Below are positions 20,950-28,769 of a stretch of DNA of 37,837 nucleotides, piece after piece. This DNA comes from Anaerolineae bacterium. GTDB taxonomy: Bacteria > Chloroflexota > Anaerolineae > Promineifilales > Promineifilaceae. How positions within the stretch are numbered: the stretch's first letter is position 1; each line of letters starts with the position of its first letter. Where the stretch lies: NCBI GenBank assembly GCA_023384355.1, contig JAHDWL010000029.1:1-37837 (forward strand). Direction: 5' to 3'. A program made the position numbers and the translations under genes. The notes under the pieces are model-generated. The model saw only the letters and a list, made by a program, of their open reading frames with translations. It was not told where the DNA came from and ran no database searches.

Positions 20950-21060
20950 GGAACGTATACCATTCATTCTGCGGCCGCCGCGTATGAATCAGGTAAAACG
21001 AACGTTAGAGATGTGTTGGAGTTCGAGTGATATCACCCGCACGCCAGGTGCCGCCCGATG

Positions 21061-24000
21061 TCAGGGGGCGTCGGGCAGGGGAAGCGTGACAAAATCGCTC
21101 TCGCCCGACCGCAGGCGCACGCCGGTATCGCCGTCGTACAGCCCGATGCGGAGCGATAGTCCGTCGCGCGGGAGCTCCGCCGGCAGTTGCAGCGTGTGGG
21201 TATCCACGATGTATTCGCCGGGCAGCCAGCCGGTGGTCGGCCGCGTCCAGCCGGCGGGGATGCCGTCCGATTGCGCCAGGATGTTGCCCGCCGCGTCAAT
21301 CAGATGGACGAAGACGCGGTAGCCCACGGGCGTCTCGGCCTCGGCGCGCCAGACGAGAGGAACCGAGCAAATGGTAAGGGGACCAGGGGAACAGGGGAGT
21401 TGAGGGGATTCAGCGATGCCCGCGAGCGTGGCAATGAGCGTGCCGCCGGCAGTGGTGAAAGTCGCGTCCAGTTGTGCGGCAAGCGGCGGCGGGGTAGATT
21501 GCCGCTCCGGGGCAGTGATGGCGATCTCGCCCAGCGGGTACTCCTCAAGGAAGAAACGATAGCGACCGCTCTCCAGCCCGGCCGGAAGCTGCACGACATG
21601 CTGGCCGCGCAGGCGGCCGTGGGCGGGCCAGTCGGTGGCGGGGAAGCCGTCGCGGATGACCGGCAGACGCCAGTCGTGAACACTTGTCCCATTCCCATCC
21701 CGCAGGCTCAGGGCGACATCCGAGCAGACGGTAGTGTCGCGGCACTCCCAGAACAGCGTCAGCAGCACGGGGTCGCCCGGCGCGGCCTCGGCCCGATCCT
21801 GGTTGTAACCCAGCAGCCGCAGCCCCAGCGCCGGGAAATCCGCCTCAGCCGGGTATTGTGGTTCAAAGATCGGCGCTGTGGTCGGGTTAACAACCTCAAT
21901 TTGTCCGATGACAGCCGACGGGCCGATTGTCTGGCCGGTTGCCGGGTCGACCAACGTCACAGGCGCGAGCGTCGCTTTGTCGAAGAGGGTTACCATGATG
22001 TCGTATTGGCCCGGCGGCGCGCCGGAGAGCACCCGCACCTCGCGGCTGTCCCAGCCCCATTCGCCGGGTAACCATTGCCGGGTCGGCGCGGCGTCCTCGT
22101 AAACGCGCGGCCGTTCCGTCCCCTTCTGGCTCCACGTCAACCCGTCCGGCCCGACGAGCGAGATTTCGCTCTGGTAGTCGACCGGCGGCGGCGCGACGGC
22201 CGTCCAGGCCATGTCGATATCGAATGTCCCGCCCGCGGGCACGCTTGCCCGGCTGAGGTTGAACCCCTCCAGACGCAACACGTCCCCTTGCAAGGCGACC
22301 GCTTGTCTGACCGGCGGGACGCCCGCCCGCCGCAGGAATGTCTCGTGGCGGTCTACGTAAGTCTTTAGCGCCAGCAGCCCCAGGCCGAGCACAACCAGCG
22401 CGAGCATCTCGTCGCGGCCTGGTCTCCTGTGGCGCGTCTGCTTCCGGTCGCCGCCGGCCCGCGGCCGTCGCCCGGCCCGTAACGCCACAACGACCACGCC
22501 CGCGGCCGACAGGACGCTGAATGCCACCAGCGCCAGCCGCAGCGGCGTCGCTCCCCACCGGACAGCTACCTCATGGTTCCCGGCGGGGACGGGGAAGGTA
22601 ATCAGCCCGGTCGGGTCTTCCGGCGTGATGGGAACCGACTGCCCATCTACCCGGACTGACCAACCGGGGAAGGCGAAGCTCAGGTAGTGGGCGGCGAACG
22701 GCGTGGGTGTGTCGAGAGTCAGCGTCACGCCCAGCGGCGAATAGTCAACGGCGGCGATGGTCGCGCCTGGCGGCAGCGATGATTCGTCGAAGCGTTGCGG
22801 CGCGCGACCGGCGGCGTAGTCGGCCTCCAGCGGCGAGCCAGTCGGTCGCTCGCGGACGGTGCGCGGGAAGTAGCTGCCCTCCGGGTCGACGCCGACCAGC
22901 CCGGTGATGCGTTCGTAATTGTGGACGGTCAGGATGGTCGGGAATGGCTCTTCGGGGCAGATGCGGGGGTAAAGATTGGGGATGGCTTCGATGATAAGCA
23001 GGGCAATGGCGACGGCGGTGATGAGCGCCGGCCAATGGCCGCCGGCGGTCGGTCGTCGATGCTCAAACCAGTAGAGCGGCACCCCGGCCAGAAAGGCCAC
23101 CGGCAGGGCCGCGCGGCCGACGAAGCGCCATGGGAATTGCACAAAATCGATAAGCGGCAGCGCGTTCCACACCCGTTGGGAGGCGGGGAGCGCCATGAAC
23201 AGAAAGACGGCCGCGCCGAGCGCCATCAGCCAGAGGTGCAGGCGTTGTTCGCGACTGCGGGCATCGCTCCCCTTGATCCATGCCAGGCCGGTCAGACCGA
23301 GCGCCGCCAGTAACAGCGGCATCCATCCCAACCGGAACAGCAGCGGCGGGTTGACGAGCGTCGGGTCCTCGGCGACAACGGGAGCCAGTATTTCACCCGG
23401 CGAGGCGAAATTGTAGCGCCAGTTGTTATTGCGCGTCGTCGTCGACATCTCCAGCGTCACCTGGTCCATCTCCAGCAGCGCTCCACCGGTGTAGAAGAAG
23501 GCCATGCCCAGTCCCAGAGTGAGGAGGGCAACGAGACGAAATAGCCGTTTCCCGATCCCTGATCCCCGACCACTGACCAGCGCCAGCGCGCCGAGGTAGA
23601 ACGCCAGCGTGGGGGCAAAGAGAAAGGTCGAGATGTTGTGGCTGATAGACAGAAACGCCAGCCCCAACGCCCCGGCGACGAACGATTTGACGGAGCTATG
23701 CAATACCCAGCGCCGCCCGACCCACAGCAGAAACGGGAACAGCGGCAGAGCCAGCGACTCCGGCGAGTTGCCGCGAATGAGGGCGTCGACCAGCACGTAG
23801 GGGGCAGCCATGTAGGCCACGGCCGACACCAGCGCCGCCCGCTCGCCGAACAGATCGCGCGCCCACAGGAACATGAAGATGCCGCACAGCAGGATCGTGA
23901 CCGCGTAAAACAGGTTCGACGCCGCCGGCAGCGGCAGCCCGGCCAGATGGGGCAGCAGGACGGCATAGAGCGGCGCGGCTTCGCGGTAGACGAAGAAAGG

Positions 24001-24273
24001 GTAGCCGTAGCCGAAAGCCAGGTCGGGCAGCCAGCGCGTCAGGTAGACGCCATTCTGCCAGGCGTGGGCCATGGCGGCGACTCGATGGTAGTGGAGATGG
24101 CCGTCATGGGTGCAGGCGACCGACGTCCAGCGGAGCAGCGGCGTGATGAGCGGCAGGCCGAGGAACGCGGTGAGCAATAGCCAATAGGCGGTATTCAGTC
24201 GGCCGCGCGGCCGTTCGTCTGTGTTCCCGGTTGCCACAGGTGGGAGTATGGCCCAGGCGGGGCAGAGGCGCAA
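21061..24273 (-). CDS. Giant polytopic membrane protein, PTPS-related/GT-C-like, with C-terminal beta domains
   Basis: Up to 1070 residues. The N-terminal ~400 residues hold many hydrophobic helices, with an early loop motif THDGHLHYHR (~55-64) followed by FGYGYPFFVY and 'FVQFPWRFVGR'. This is the pattern of proteins annotated 'PTPS-related membrane domain' or YfhO-like, with a GT-C glycosyltransferase-like layout. Another helix sits near residue 590. The rest (~630-1070) looks like three tandem extracytoplasmic beta domains, each with a 'WLPGE...LPxG..xGxYxxxxxLYd' pattern. Transfer of a lipid-linked sugar is possible but unproven. The start is uncertain: TTG 24273, or GTG 24237 with no good ribosome site. 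It lies 10 bp after the upstream GNAT gene. Confidence 0.75.
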   Translation of the reverse strand: MRLCPAWAILPPVATGNTDERPRGRLNTAYWLLLTAFLGLPLITPLLRWTSVACTHDGHLHYHRVAAMAHAWQNGVYLTRWLPDLAFGYGYPFFVYREAAPLYAVLLPHLAGLPLPAASNLFYAVTILLCGIFMFLWARDLFGERAALVSAVAYMAAPYVLVDALIRGNSPESLALPLFPFLLWVGRRWVLHSSVKSFVAGALGLAFLSISHNISTFLFAPTLAFYLGALALVSGRGSGIGKRLFRLVALLTLGLGMAFFYTGGALLEMDQVTLEMSTTTRNNNWRYNFASPGEILAPVVAEDPTLVNPPLLFRLGWMPLLLAALGLTGLAWIKGSDARSREQRLHLWLMALGAAVFLFMALPASQRVWNALPLIDFVQFPWRFVGRAALPVAFLAGVPLYWFEHRRPTAGGHWPALITAVAIALLIIEAIPNLYPRICPEEPFPTILTVHNYERITGLVGVDPEGSYFPRTVRERPTGSPLEADYAAGRAPQRFDESSLPPGATIAAVDYSPLGVTLTLDTPTPFAAHYLSFAFPGWSVRVDGQSVPITPEDPTGLITFPVPAGNHEVAVRWGATPLRLALVAFSVLSAAGVVVVALRAGRRPRAGGDRKQTRHRRPGRDEMLALVVLGLGLLALKTYVDRHETFLRRAGVPPVRQAVALQGDVLRLEGFNLSRASVPAGGTFDIDMAWTAVAPPPVDYQSEISLVGPDGLTWSQKGTERPRVYEDAAPTRQWLPGEWGWDSREVRVLSGAPPGQYDIMVTLFDKATLAPVTLVDPATGQTIGPSAVIGQIEVVNPTTAPIFEPQYPAEADFPALGLRLLGYNQDRAEAAPGDPVLLTLFWECRDTTVCSDVALSLRDGNGTSVHDWRLPVIRDGFPATDWPAHGRLRGQHVVQLPAGLESGRYRFFLEEYPLGEIAITAPERQSTPPPLAAQLDATFTTAGGTLIATLAGIAESPQLPCSPGPLTICSVPLVWRAEAETPVGYRVFVHLIDAAGNILAQSDGIPAGWTRPTTGWLPGEYIVDTHTLQLPAELPRDGLSLRIGLYDGDTGVRLRSGESDFVTLPLPDAP

Positions 24274-24283
24274 CGCGACCGGC

Positions 24284-24796
24284 CTACGCGCCGTCTACGC
24301 CGACCCGATTGCTGCGTCGTTCCAGCAGCAGCGCGTCCCGCCAGATGCCGTGATGGCGGCCGAGACGTTCCCGGCGGCCGACGACCCGAAAACCACACGC
24401 GAGATGCAGGGCCACGCTGGCCTCGTTTTCGGGGAAGATGCCCGCTTGCAGCGTCCACACGTTCGCCCGTTCTGAAGCCTCGATCAGGGCGAGCAACAGC
24501 GCCCGGCCCACACCGCGGCCGCGGGCAGCGACGGCCACGTAAACGCTCACCTCGGCCACGCCGCGGTAGACCGGCCGCGCGGATACCGGGCTGAGCGCGG
24601 CCCAACCGATGACCAGGCCGTCGCGCCGGGCGACAAGACGACAATCCGGCCGGTGGGCGGCGTTCCAGCTTTCCCAATCCGGCGCGGTGGTTTCGAAAGT
24701 GGCCTGTTTGGTGGCTATGCCTTCCAGATAGATGCCTCTGACCGCCGTCCAGTCGGCGTCTCGCATGGCGTCGAGGGTTATAGGGCCATTATCCAT
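24284..24796 (-). CDS. GNAT acetyltransferase, phosphinothricin-acetyltransferase-like (copy 2)
   Basis: 170 residues. The PAT-like layout is clear: IYLEGIATKQATFETTAPDW near the N-terminus, the acetyl-CoA loop ARGRGVGRALL, then GIFPENEASVALHLACGFRVVG and a C-terminal WRDALLLERRS. The start ATG 24796 overlaps the stop of the preceding GNAT gene by 8 nt, so the two are translationally coupled. They are strikingly similar throughout (for example AAHRPDCRLVAR in both), a tandem duplication. PAT-like proteins acetylate free amino groups of small molecules such as methionine sulfoximine; the substrate here is unknown. Confidence 0.88.
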   Translation of the reverse strand: MDNGPITLDAMRDADWTAVRGIYLEGIATKQATFETTAPDWESWNAAHRPDCRLVARRDGLVIGWAALSPVSARPVYRGVAEVSVYVAVAARGRGVGRALLLALIEASERANVWTLQAGIFPENEASVALHLACGFRVVGRRERLGRHHGIWRDALLLERRSNRVGVDGA

Positions 24797-25364
24797 TGAG
24801 GCCGACAAGCGCGCTGCGTCGCTCCAGGAGCATGAAGTCGCGCCACACGCCCTGATGGCAACTGATGTGCCTGCGACGGCCGACGACCTGAAAACCACAG
24901 GCGCGATGCAGGGCGAGGCTGGCGGCATTCTCCGGGAAAATGCCCGCCTGAAGCGTCCAGATGCCCGCCGCCTCGGAAGCCCCGACCAGAGCCATGAGCA
25001 ACGTCCGGCCGACACCCCGGCCGCGGGCAGCGGCGGCCACGTAAATGCTGTCCTCGGCTACCCCGGCGTAAGCGAGGCGGCTGGAGATGGGTGTCAGCGC
25101 CGTCCAGCCGACGACGCGGCCGTCCTGACGAGCCACCAGACGGCAGTCCGGCCGGTGGGCGGCATCCCACGCGGGCCACTCCGGCGCGCTGGTCTCAAAC
25201 GTCGAGTTGCCGGTGGCCACACCCTCCTCATAGATGGCGCGCACGGCCGGCCAGTCGGCAGGTGTCATCGGAGAGATGCAAACCGGTTCGACGGCGCAGG
25301 TCACGGCGCGTTGTCGATAAGTGAATCGGGTGAACCAGTTGGCGAGGGATACGTCCAGACTCAT
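24789..25364 (-). CDS. GNAT acetyltransferase, phosphinothricin-acetyltransferase-like (copy 1)
   Basis: 191 residues. Same fold and motifs as the downstream copy: IYEEGVATGNSTFETSAPEW, ARGRGVGRTLL, GIFPENAASLALHRACGFQVVG and WRDFMLLERRS. It carries an N-terminal extension of about 25 residues (MSLDVSLANWF...) that the other copy lacks. The start at 25364 has GGAG about 8 nt upstream. It lies 24 bp after argD on the same strand with no terminator between, so it may be read from the arginine operon. Confidence 0.88.
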   Translation of the reverse strand: MSLDVSLANWFTRFTYRQRAVTCAVEPVCISPMTPADWPAVRAIYEEGVATGNSTFETSAPEWPAWDAAHRPDCRLVARQDGRVVGWTALTPISSRLAYAGVAEDSIYVAAAARGRGVGRTLLMALVGASEAAGIWTLQAGIFPENAASLALHRACGFQVVGRRRHISCHQGVWRDFMLLERRSALVGLNG

Positions 25365-25388
25365 GGCGGTTTCTCCGGAAGGAAAAAT

Positions 25389-26570
25389 CTAGACCGACAG
25401 GCAATCGCCCAGTATGTCGGCGGCCGCATCGATGTGCTCCCGCGTGACAATGAGCGGCGGGGCGATGCGCAGGGTGATTTCGCCGGCGTTGATGACCAGC
25501 AGCCCACGGGCGCGGGCGGCAGCGATAACCCCGGCGGCGGGGATATCAAGGTCGACGCCGACCAGTAGCCCGCTGCCGCGCACGGCGAGAACGTGGCCGC
25601 CGGCGAGCGCCTGCAGGCGTTGCCGGAGATACGCGCCGTTTTTAGCGACGGCGGCCAGGAATTCCGGCCGGGCGACGCGGTCGAAGACGACGCTCGCGGC
25701 GCGAGTCACCAGCGGGCCACCGGCGAAGGTGCTGCCGTGTTCGCCGTAGCCGACGGTCGCGGCCACCTTTTCCGTCACCAGTATCGCCCCGATGGGCAGG
25801 CCATTGGCGAGCGGCTTGGCCAGGGTCATGATGTCGGGATGGACGCCGGCAGCCTCGTGCGCCCAGAGCGTGCCCGTGCGGCCGAGGCCACACTGGATCT
25901 CGTCGAAGATGAGCGTTACGTCATGCTCGTCGCACAGAGCGCGCAGCCCGCGCAGGAACTCCGGCGTGGCGGCGTTAATGCCGCCTTCACCCTGCACCGG
26001 CTCAACGACGACGGCGCAGGTGGCCGGGCCGATGAGCGCTCGCGCCGCGGCCAAATCGTTGAACGGGGCGAAGCGAACGCCGGGCACCAACGGCGTGAAC
26101 GGCTCGCGGTAGATGCCCTTGGAGGTGATCGACAGTGCGCCCATCGTGCGACCGTGGAAGCCATTGTTGAAGGCGACGATCTCGTGCTTGCCCTCGCCGT
26201 GCCCGACGCGCGCTCGCTTGCGGGCGAACTTGAGCGCGCCTTCGATGGCCTCGGTGCCGGAATTGGTGAAGAATACGCGGTCGGCGAAGGAGTGGGTGAC
26301 CAGTTTTTTAGCCAGCTCAACCTGGGGCGCGGTGTAGTAGAGGTTGCTGACGTGAGTCAGGGTGCGAGCACCTTCGGCCACGGCCGCGGCCACTTCCGGG
26401 TCGCTGTGCCCCAGCGCGGCCACGGCGATGCCCGACATGAAGTCGAGGTAACGCTTGCCGTCGGCGTCGTAGAGCCAGACCCCCTCGCCACGCTCCAGAA
26501 CGATGTCGGCCCGTTTGTAGGTCTGCATCAGGTAGCGCGCTTCGTCCTGGATGATGTCTTGTGAGTTCAT
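25389..26570 (-). CDS. argD: ArgD, acetylornithine aminotransferase
   Basis: 393 residues, class III PLP aminotransferase. It converts N-acetylglutamate semialdehyde to N-acetylornithine (glutamate as donor) in arginine synthesis, and the argC-argB-argD context supports this role. Visible are TNSGTEAIEGALKFAR, FHGRTMGAL, VEPVQGEGG, FDEIQCGLGRTG (Asp223 to the pyridine N) and the Schiff-base Lys252 in TLAKPLANGLPIGA. It starts 19 bp after argB. A GGA-containing ribosome site precedes the ATG. An ornithine- or GABA-type transaminase is less likely given the neighbours. Confidence 0.95.
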   Translation of the reverse strand: MNSQDIIQDEARYLMQTYKRADIVLERGEGVWLYDADGKRYLDFMSGIAVAALGHSDPEVAAAVAEGARTLTHVSNLYYTAPQVELAKKLVTHSFADRVFFTNSGTEAIEGALKFARKRARVGHGEGKHEIVAFNNGFHGRTMGALSITSKGIYREPFTPLVPGVRFAPFNDLAAARALIGPATCAVVVEPVQGEGGINAATPEFLRGLRALCDEHDVTLIFDEIQCGLGRTGTLWAHEAAGVHPDIMTLAKPLANGLPIGAILVTEKVAATVGYGEHGSTFAGGPLVTRAASVVFDRVARPEFLAAVAKNGAYLRQRLQALAGGHVLAVRGSGLLVGVDLDIPAAGVIAAARARGLLVINAGEITLRIAPPLIVTREHIDAAADILGDCLSV

Positions 26571-26586
26571 TTTATATGTTTCCTTG

Positions 26587-26663
26587 TGATCAGTAGGTCA
26601 ACGGGTAGGCCGTAACTGATCCACTGAATACTGTTTCACTGAATACTCTCTCACTGAATACCG
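26587..26663. repeat. Dispersed repeat island R2, partly coding the end of argB
   Basis: Units CCACTGAATACTG, TCACTGAATACTC and TCACTGAATACCG in tandem, of the same family as the other islands. Read on the minus strand they are GTATTCAGTGARNNR and fall in frame at the 3' end of argB, giving VFSE-VFSE-VFSG. Confidence 0.75.
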
Positions 26664-27402
26664 TTCCCCCACCACAACCCAGCCCGGCCAGGTTGACGAT
26701 GCGCACCCGCGACACGCCGCGGTCGAGCGCGTCGAGCGCGGCGCGTACCTTTGGGATCATCCCGCCGTTGATGACGCCGGCGGCAATGAGCGAATCGGCC
26801 TGCGTCGGCGTCAGCTCCGGCAGCAGGCGGCCGTCATGCAACACGCCGGGCACGTTGGAGACGAAATCAAGCGTATCGGCCGGTATCGCCCGGGCGATGG
26901 CCCCGGCGGCCTCGTCAGCGTTGACGTTATAGGTCTGGCCGTCCTCGCCCAGCGAAATGGGCGAGATAACCGGGACGATGCCCTGAGCGACGAAATGAGC
27001 CAGCAGCCCGGCGCGCACGGCGACGATCTCGCCGACGAGGCCGAGGTCGGCCGTGGGGTGCTGCTTCTTGCGACAGCGCAACAGGCCGCCGTCGACACCG
27101 CTGAGGCCGGCGGCGTCCAGTCCTGCGGCCAGCAGGGCCTTGACGATGGCTTTATTGGTGTGACCGGATAGAACCATCTGGGCCACCGCCAGCGACTCCG
27201 CGTCGGTCACGCGCAGGCCGTCGACCTTGACCGGTTCGATGCCCAGTCGCGATTGCAGCGCGGCAATCTCCTGTCCGCCGCCGTGGACGATGACCAGCGG
27301 CTCGGCGGCCGCGGCCGACAGGTTGGCAATTTGCCGGGCCAGCTCTTCCAGGAATCCCGGTGTGTTCATTTCGTTGCCGCCGATTTTGATGATGCGTGTC
27401 AT
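26590..27402 (-). CDS. argB: ArgB, acetylglutamate kinase, with repeat-derived C-terminal tail
   Basis: 270 residues. Phosphorylates N-acetylglutamate, the second step of arginine synthesis. Amino-acid-kinase motifs are present: IKIGGNEM at the N-terminus, VIVHGGGQEI, YNVNADEAAGAIA and INGGMIPKV. Start ATG 27402 (GGAG about 9 nt upstream) puts the conserved KIGG at the usual place; the longer frame adds 17 unrelated residues. The family normally ends soon after a GT(V/L) strand. Here GGGTVFSE continues into about 20 extra residues (VFSE-VFSE-VFSG then SVTAYPLTY) encoded by a dispersed repeat. It starts 51 bp after argC. Confidence 0.94.
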   Translation of the reverse strand: MTRIIKIGGNEMNTPGFLEELARQIANLSAAAAEPLVIVHGGGQEIAALQSRLGIEPVKVDGLRVTDAESLAVAQMVLSGHTNKAIVKALLAAGLDAAGLSGVDGGLLRCRKKQHPTADLGLVGEIVAVRAGLLAHFVAQGIVPVISPISLGEDGQTYNVNADEAAGAIARAIPADTLDFVSNVPGVLHDGRLLPELTPTQADSLIAAGVINGGMIPKVRAALDALDRGVSRVRIVNLAGLGCGGGTVFSERVFSETVFSGSVTAYPLTY

Positions 27403-27453
27403 GATAGATGCTCCATGGCCTGACAGATCGTCGCAGCCCGTCAGGTCTGTCAT

Positions 27454-28461
27454 TTAAAGAAGCCCCAGCGTCTCCGGATGGCCGAACATGACGTTCATGT
27501 TCTGTACCGCCTGCCCGGCCGCGCCTTTAATGAGGTTATCGATGGCCGAAGTCAGGATGAGCGTCCGACCGGTGAGGGTCAGGGCAATAGCGCAGCGGTT
27601 GGTGTGGGTGACGTGGGCCAGCGAGGCCAGCTCGCCCGCGGGCAGAACGTCGACGAACGGCTCGCCGTCGTAGGCGGCGGTGTAGAGCGCGCGCAATTCC
27701 GCCTCAACCACCTCCTCGGCGAGATTGACGTAGATGGTCGAGAGGATGCCGCGCGGCACGGGCAGGAGGTGGGGCGAAAAGATGATCGCGGGGGCGGCCT
27801 CGCGCCACCAGCCGACGGCCTGCTCCATCTCCGGCAGATGGCGATGGGCGCGGCCGATCTTGTAGGGCGAATAGTTATCGGCCACCTCGACGAAGTGGGT
27901 AGTCAGCGACAGCCCCCGTCCCGCGCCGGAGACGCCGGACGCCGAGTCGGCGATGATCGGCCCGCTGATGGCGATGTCGCTCAACAGCAGCGGCCGCAGA
28001 GCCAGCAGGACGCTGGTCGGATAGCAGCCGGGGTTGGCCACCAGCCGCGCCCCCGGCAGACAGGCGCGGTTAACCTCGGTCAGGCCATAGACCGCCTCAT
28101 CGAGCAGGTCAGGCGCGGGGTGGGTGTGGGCGTACCACTGCTCATAGGTCGCGGCGTCGCGCAGACGAAAGTCGGCGCTCAAGTCGATGACCCGCGCCCC
28201 GGCGCTTAGGGCGACCAGCGCTGTCTCGGCCGCGGCGGCGTGGGGCAGGCAGAGAAAGACCACATCGACCTCGTCCAGTGACGCGTCTTCCCCGACCACG
28301 AGCGGCAGGGCCGGCGCGCCGGGAAACACGTCGCTCAGGCGCTTGCTGGCCTGGGATTGGGACGTCACGAAAGCGATCTCGGCCGCGGGGTGTCGCTGGA
28401 GCAGTTTCACCAGTTCCAGCCCTGTATAACCCGTCGCGCCGTAGATTCCGGCTCTAATCAT
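27454..28461 (-). CDS. argC: ArgC, N-acetyl-gamma-glutamyl-phosphate reductase
   Basis: 335 residues. NADPH-dependent reduction of N-acetylglutamyl phosphate to the semialdehyde, the third step of arginine synthesis. The dinucleotide-binding GIYGATGYTGLEL is at the N-terminus, the catalytic Cys146 is in ANPGCYPTS, and SGVSGAGRG and PHLLPVPRGILST follow. GGGG lies about 6 nt before the ATG. It is the first gene of argC-argB-argD. Its 5' leader contains a heptamer array, a repeat island and, further upstream, a candidate attenuator. argJ, argF, argG and argH are not in the window. Confidence 0.97.
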   Translation of the reverse strand: MIRAGIYGATGYTGLELVKLLQRHPAAEIAFVTSQSQASKRLSDVFPGAPALPLVVGEDASLDEVDVVFLCLPHAAAAETALVALSAGARVIDLSADFRLRDAATYEQWYAHTHPAPDLLDEAVYGLTEVNRACLPGARLVANPGCYPTSVLLALRPLLLSDIAISGPIIADSASGVSGAGRGLSLTTHFVEVADNYSPYKIGRAHRHLPEMEQAVGWWREAAPAIIFSPHLLPVPRGILSTIYVNLAEEVVEAELRALYTAAYDGEPFVDVLPAGELASLAHVTHTNRCAIALTLTGRTLILTSAIDNLIKGAAGQAVQNMNVMFGHPETLGLL

Positions 28462-28476
28462 GAAAACCCCTTCAAT

Positions 28477-28518
28477 AATTACGAATTACGAATTACGAAT
28501 TACGAATTACGAATTCAG
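28477..28518. repeat. Heptamer tandem repeat (AATTACG) in the argC leader
   Basis: Five perfect AATTACG units in a row (28477-28511) plus a partial sixth (AATTCAG). The array ends 16 bp upstream of the argC start, so it would lie in the 5' UTR. Similar short tandem heptamers are known from other bacteria as variable repeats. Confidence 0.9.
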
Positions 28519-28543
28519 AACGGCGATCAGCAGGCCTTCCGGG

Positions 28544-28608
28544 CAGTGACCCACTGATTAATGACATACTGAATACTGACCCACTGAATACTGACCTACT
28601 GATCACCG
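28544..28608. repeat. Dispersed repeat island R3
   Basis: Units CCACTGATTAATGAC, ATACTGAATACTGAC, CCACTGAATACTGAC and CTACTGATCACCG in tandem, between the terminator hairpin and argC. Same family as R1, R2 and R4. Confidence 0.75.
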
Positions 28609-28611
28609 TTC

Positions 28612-28652
28612 CTTAAACAAAAAACCGCCAGGCCCTTGCGGGGTCTGGCGGT
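28612..28652 (-). terminator. Rho-independent terminator/attenuator hairpin upstream of argC
   Basis: On the minus strand a 12-bp stem with one mismatch (arms at plus 28641-28652 and 28624-28635; ACCGCCAGACCC with GGGCCTGGCGGT) and a CGCAA loop is followed by TTTTTT. It lies between a promoter at 28.79 kb and argC, about 150 nt before the argC start. Its 5' arm can alternatively pair with 28697-28705. Confidence 0.88.
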
Positions 28653-28681
28653 AGGTTCGTTCGTTACTGTCTATTGACGAC

Positions 28682-28762
28682 TCAGGCAACCAAAAACACC
28701 AGACCTGTGGTCCGGGGAGGGCGAGGGCGTCGCGGGAAAGCCTGAGCCTTGTCAATGAACAT
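28682..28762 (-). CDS. Putative arginine-rich leader peptide of the arg operon
   Basis: A 26-codon open frame beginning at the predicted transcription start. The peptide starts MFIDKAQAFP, continues RRPRPPR and ends LVFLVA. Four Arg codons (CGA, CGC, CGC, CGG; residues 11, 12, 14, 17) and four Pro codons fall within eight positions. It stands upstream of an arginine-biosynthesis operon and is followed by alternative RNA pairings and a terminator. The ATG lies 7 nt after the -10 box and has no Shine-Dalgarno, so translation would have to be leaderless. The reading frame may be accidental if the transcript is a structural RNA. Not recognised from any described family. Confidence 0.5.
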   Translation of the reverse strand: MFIDKAQAFPRRPRPPRTTGLVFLVA

Positions 28763-28769
28763 GGGGGGA

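Larger units (their letters stand above)
28612..28763 (-). ncRNA. Candidate arginine transcription attenuator (leader RNA) or structured sRNA
   Basis: About 150 nt from predicted start to T-run. Segment 1 (CCGGACC, plus 28709-28715) pairs with segment 2 (GGTCTGG, 28699-28705) across a 3-nt loop. Segment 2, extended to GGTCTGGTG (28697-28705), can instead pair over 9 bp with CGCCAGACC in the 5' arm of the terminator. That arm otherwise pairs in the terminator. These are the 1:2, 2:3 and 3:4 pairings of classical attenuators. A ribosome stalled at the Arg codons would cover segment 1 and free segment 2 for antitermination. A further long-range stem (ATTGAC and CTCAGGC with GCCTGAG and GTCAAT) closes the leader, so a stand-alone structured RNA is the alternative. 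Confidence 0.55.

Noticed and set aside
28477-28608. CRISPR array
   Set aside because: The units are 7 bp or ~15 bp and contiguous, without unique spacers of constant length, and no cas genes are nearby.
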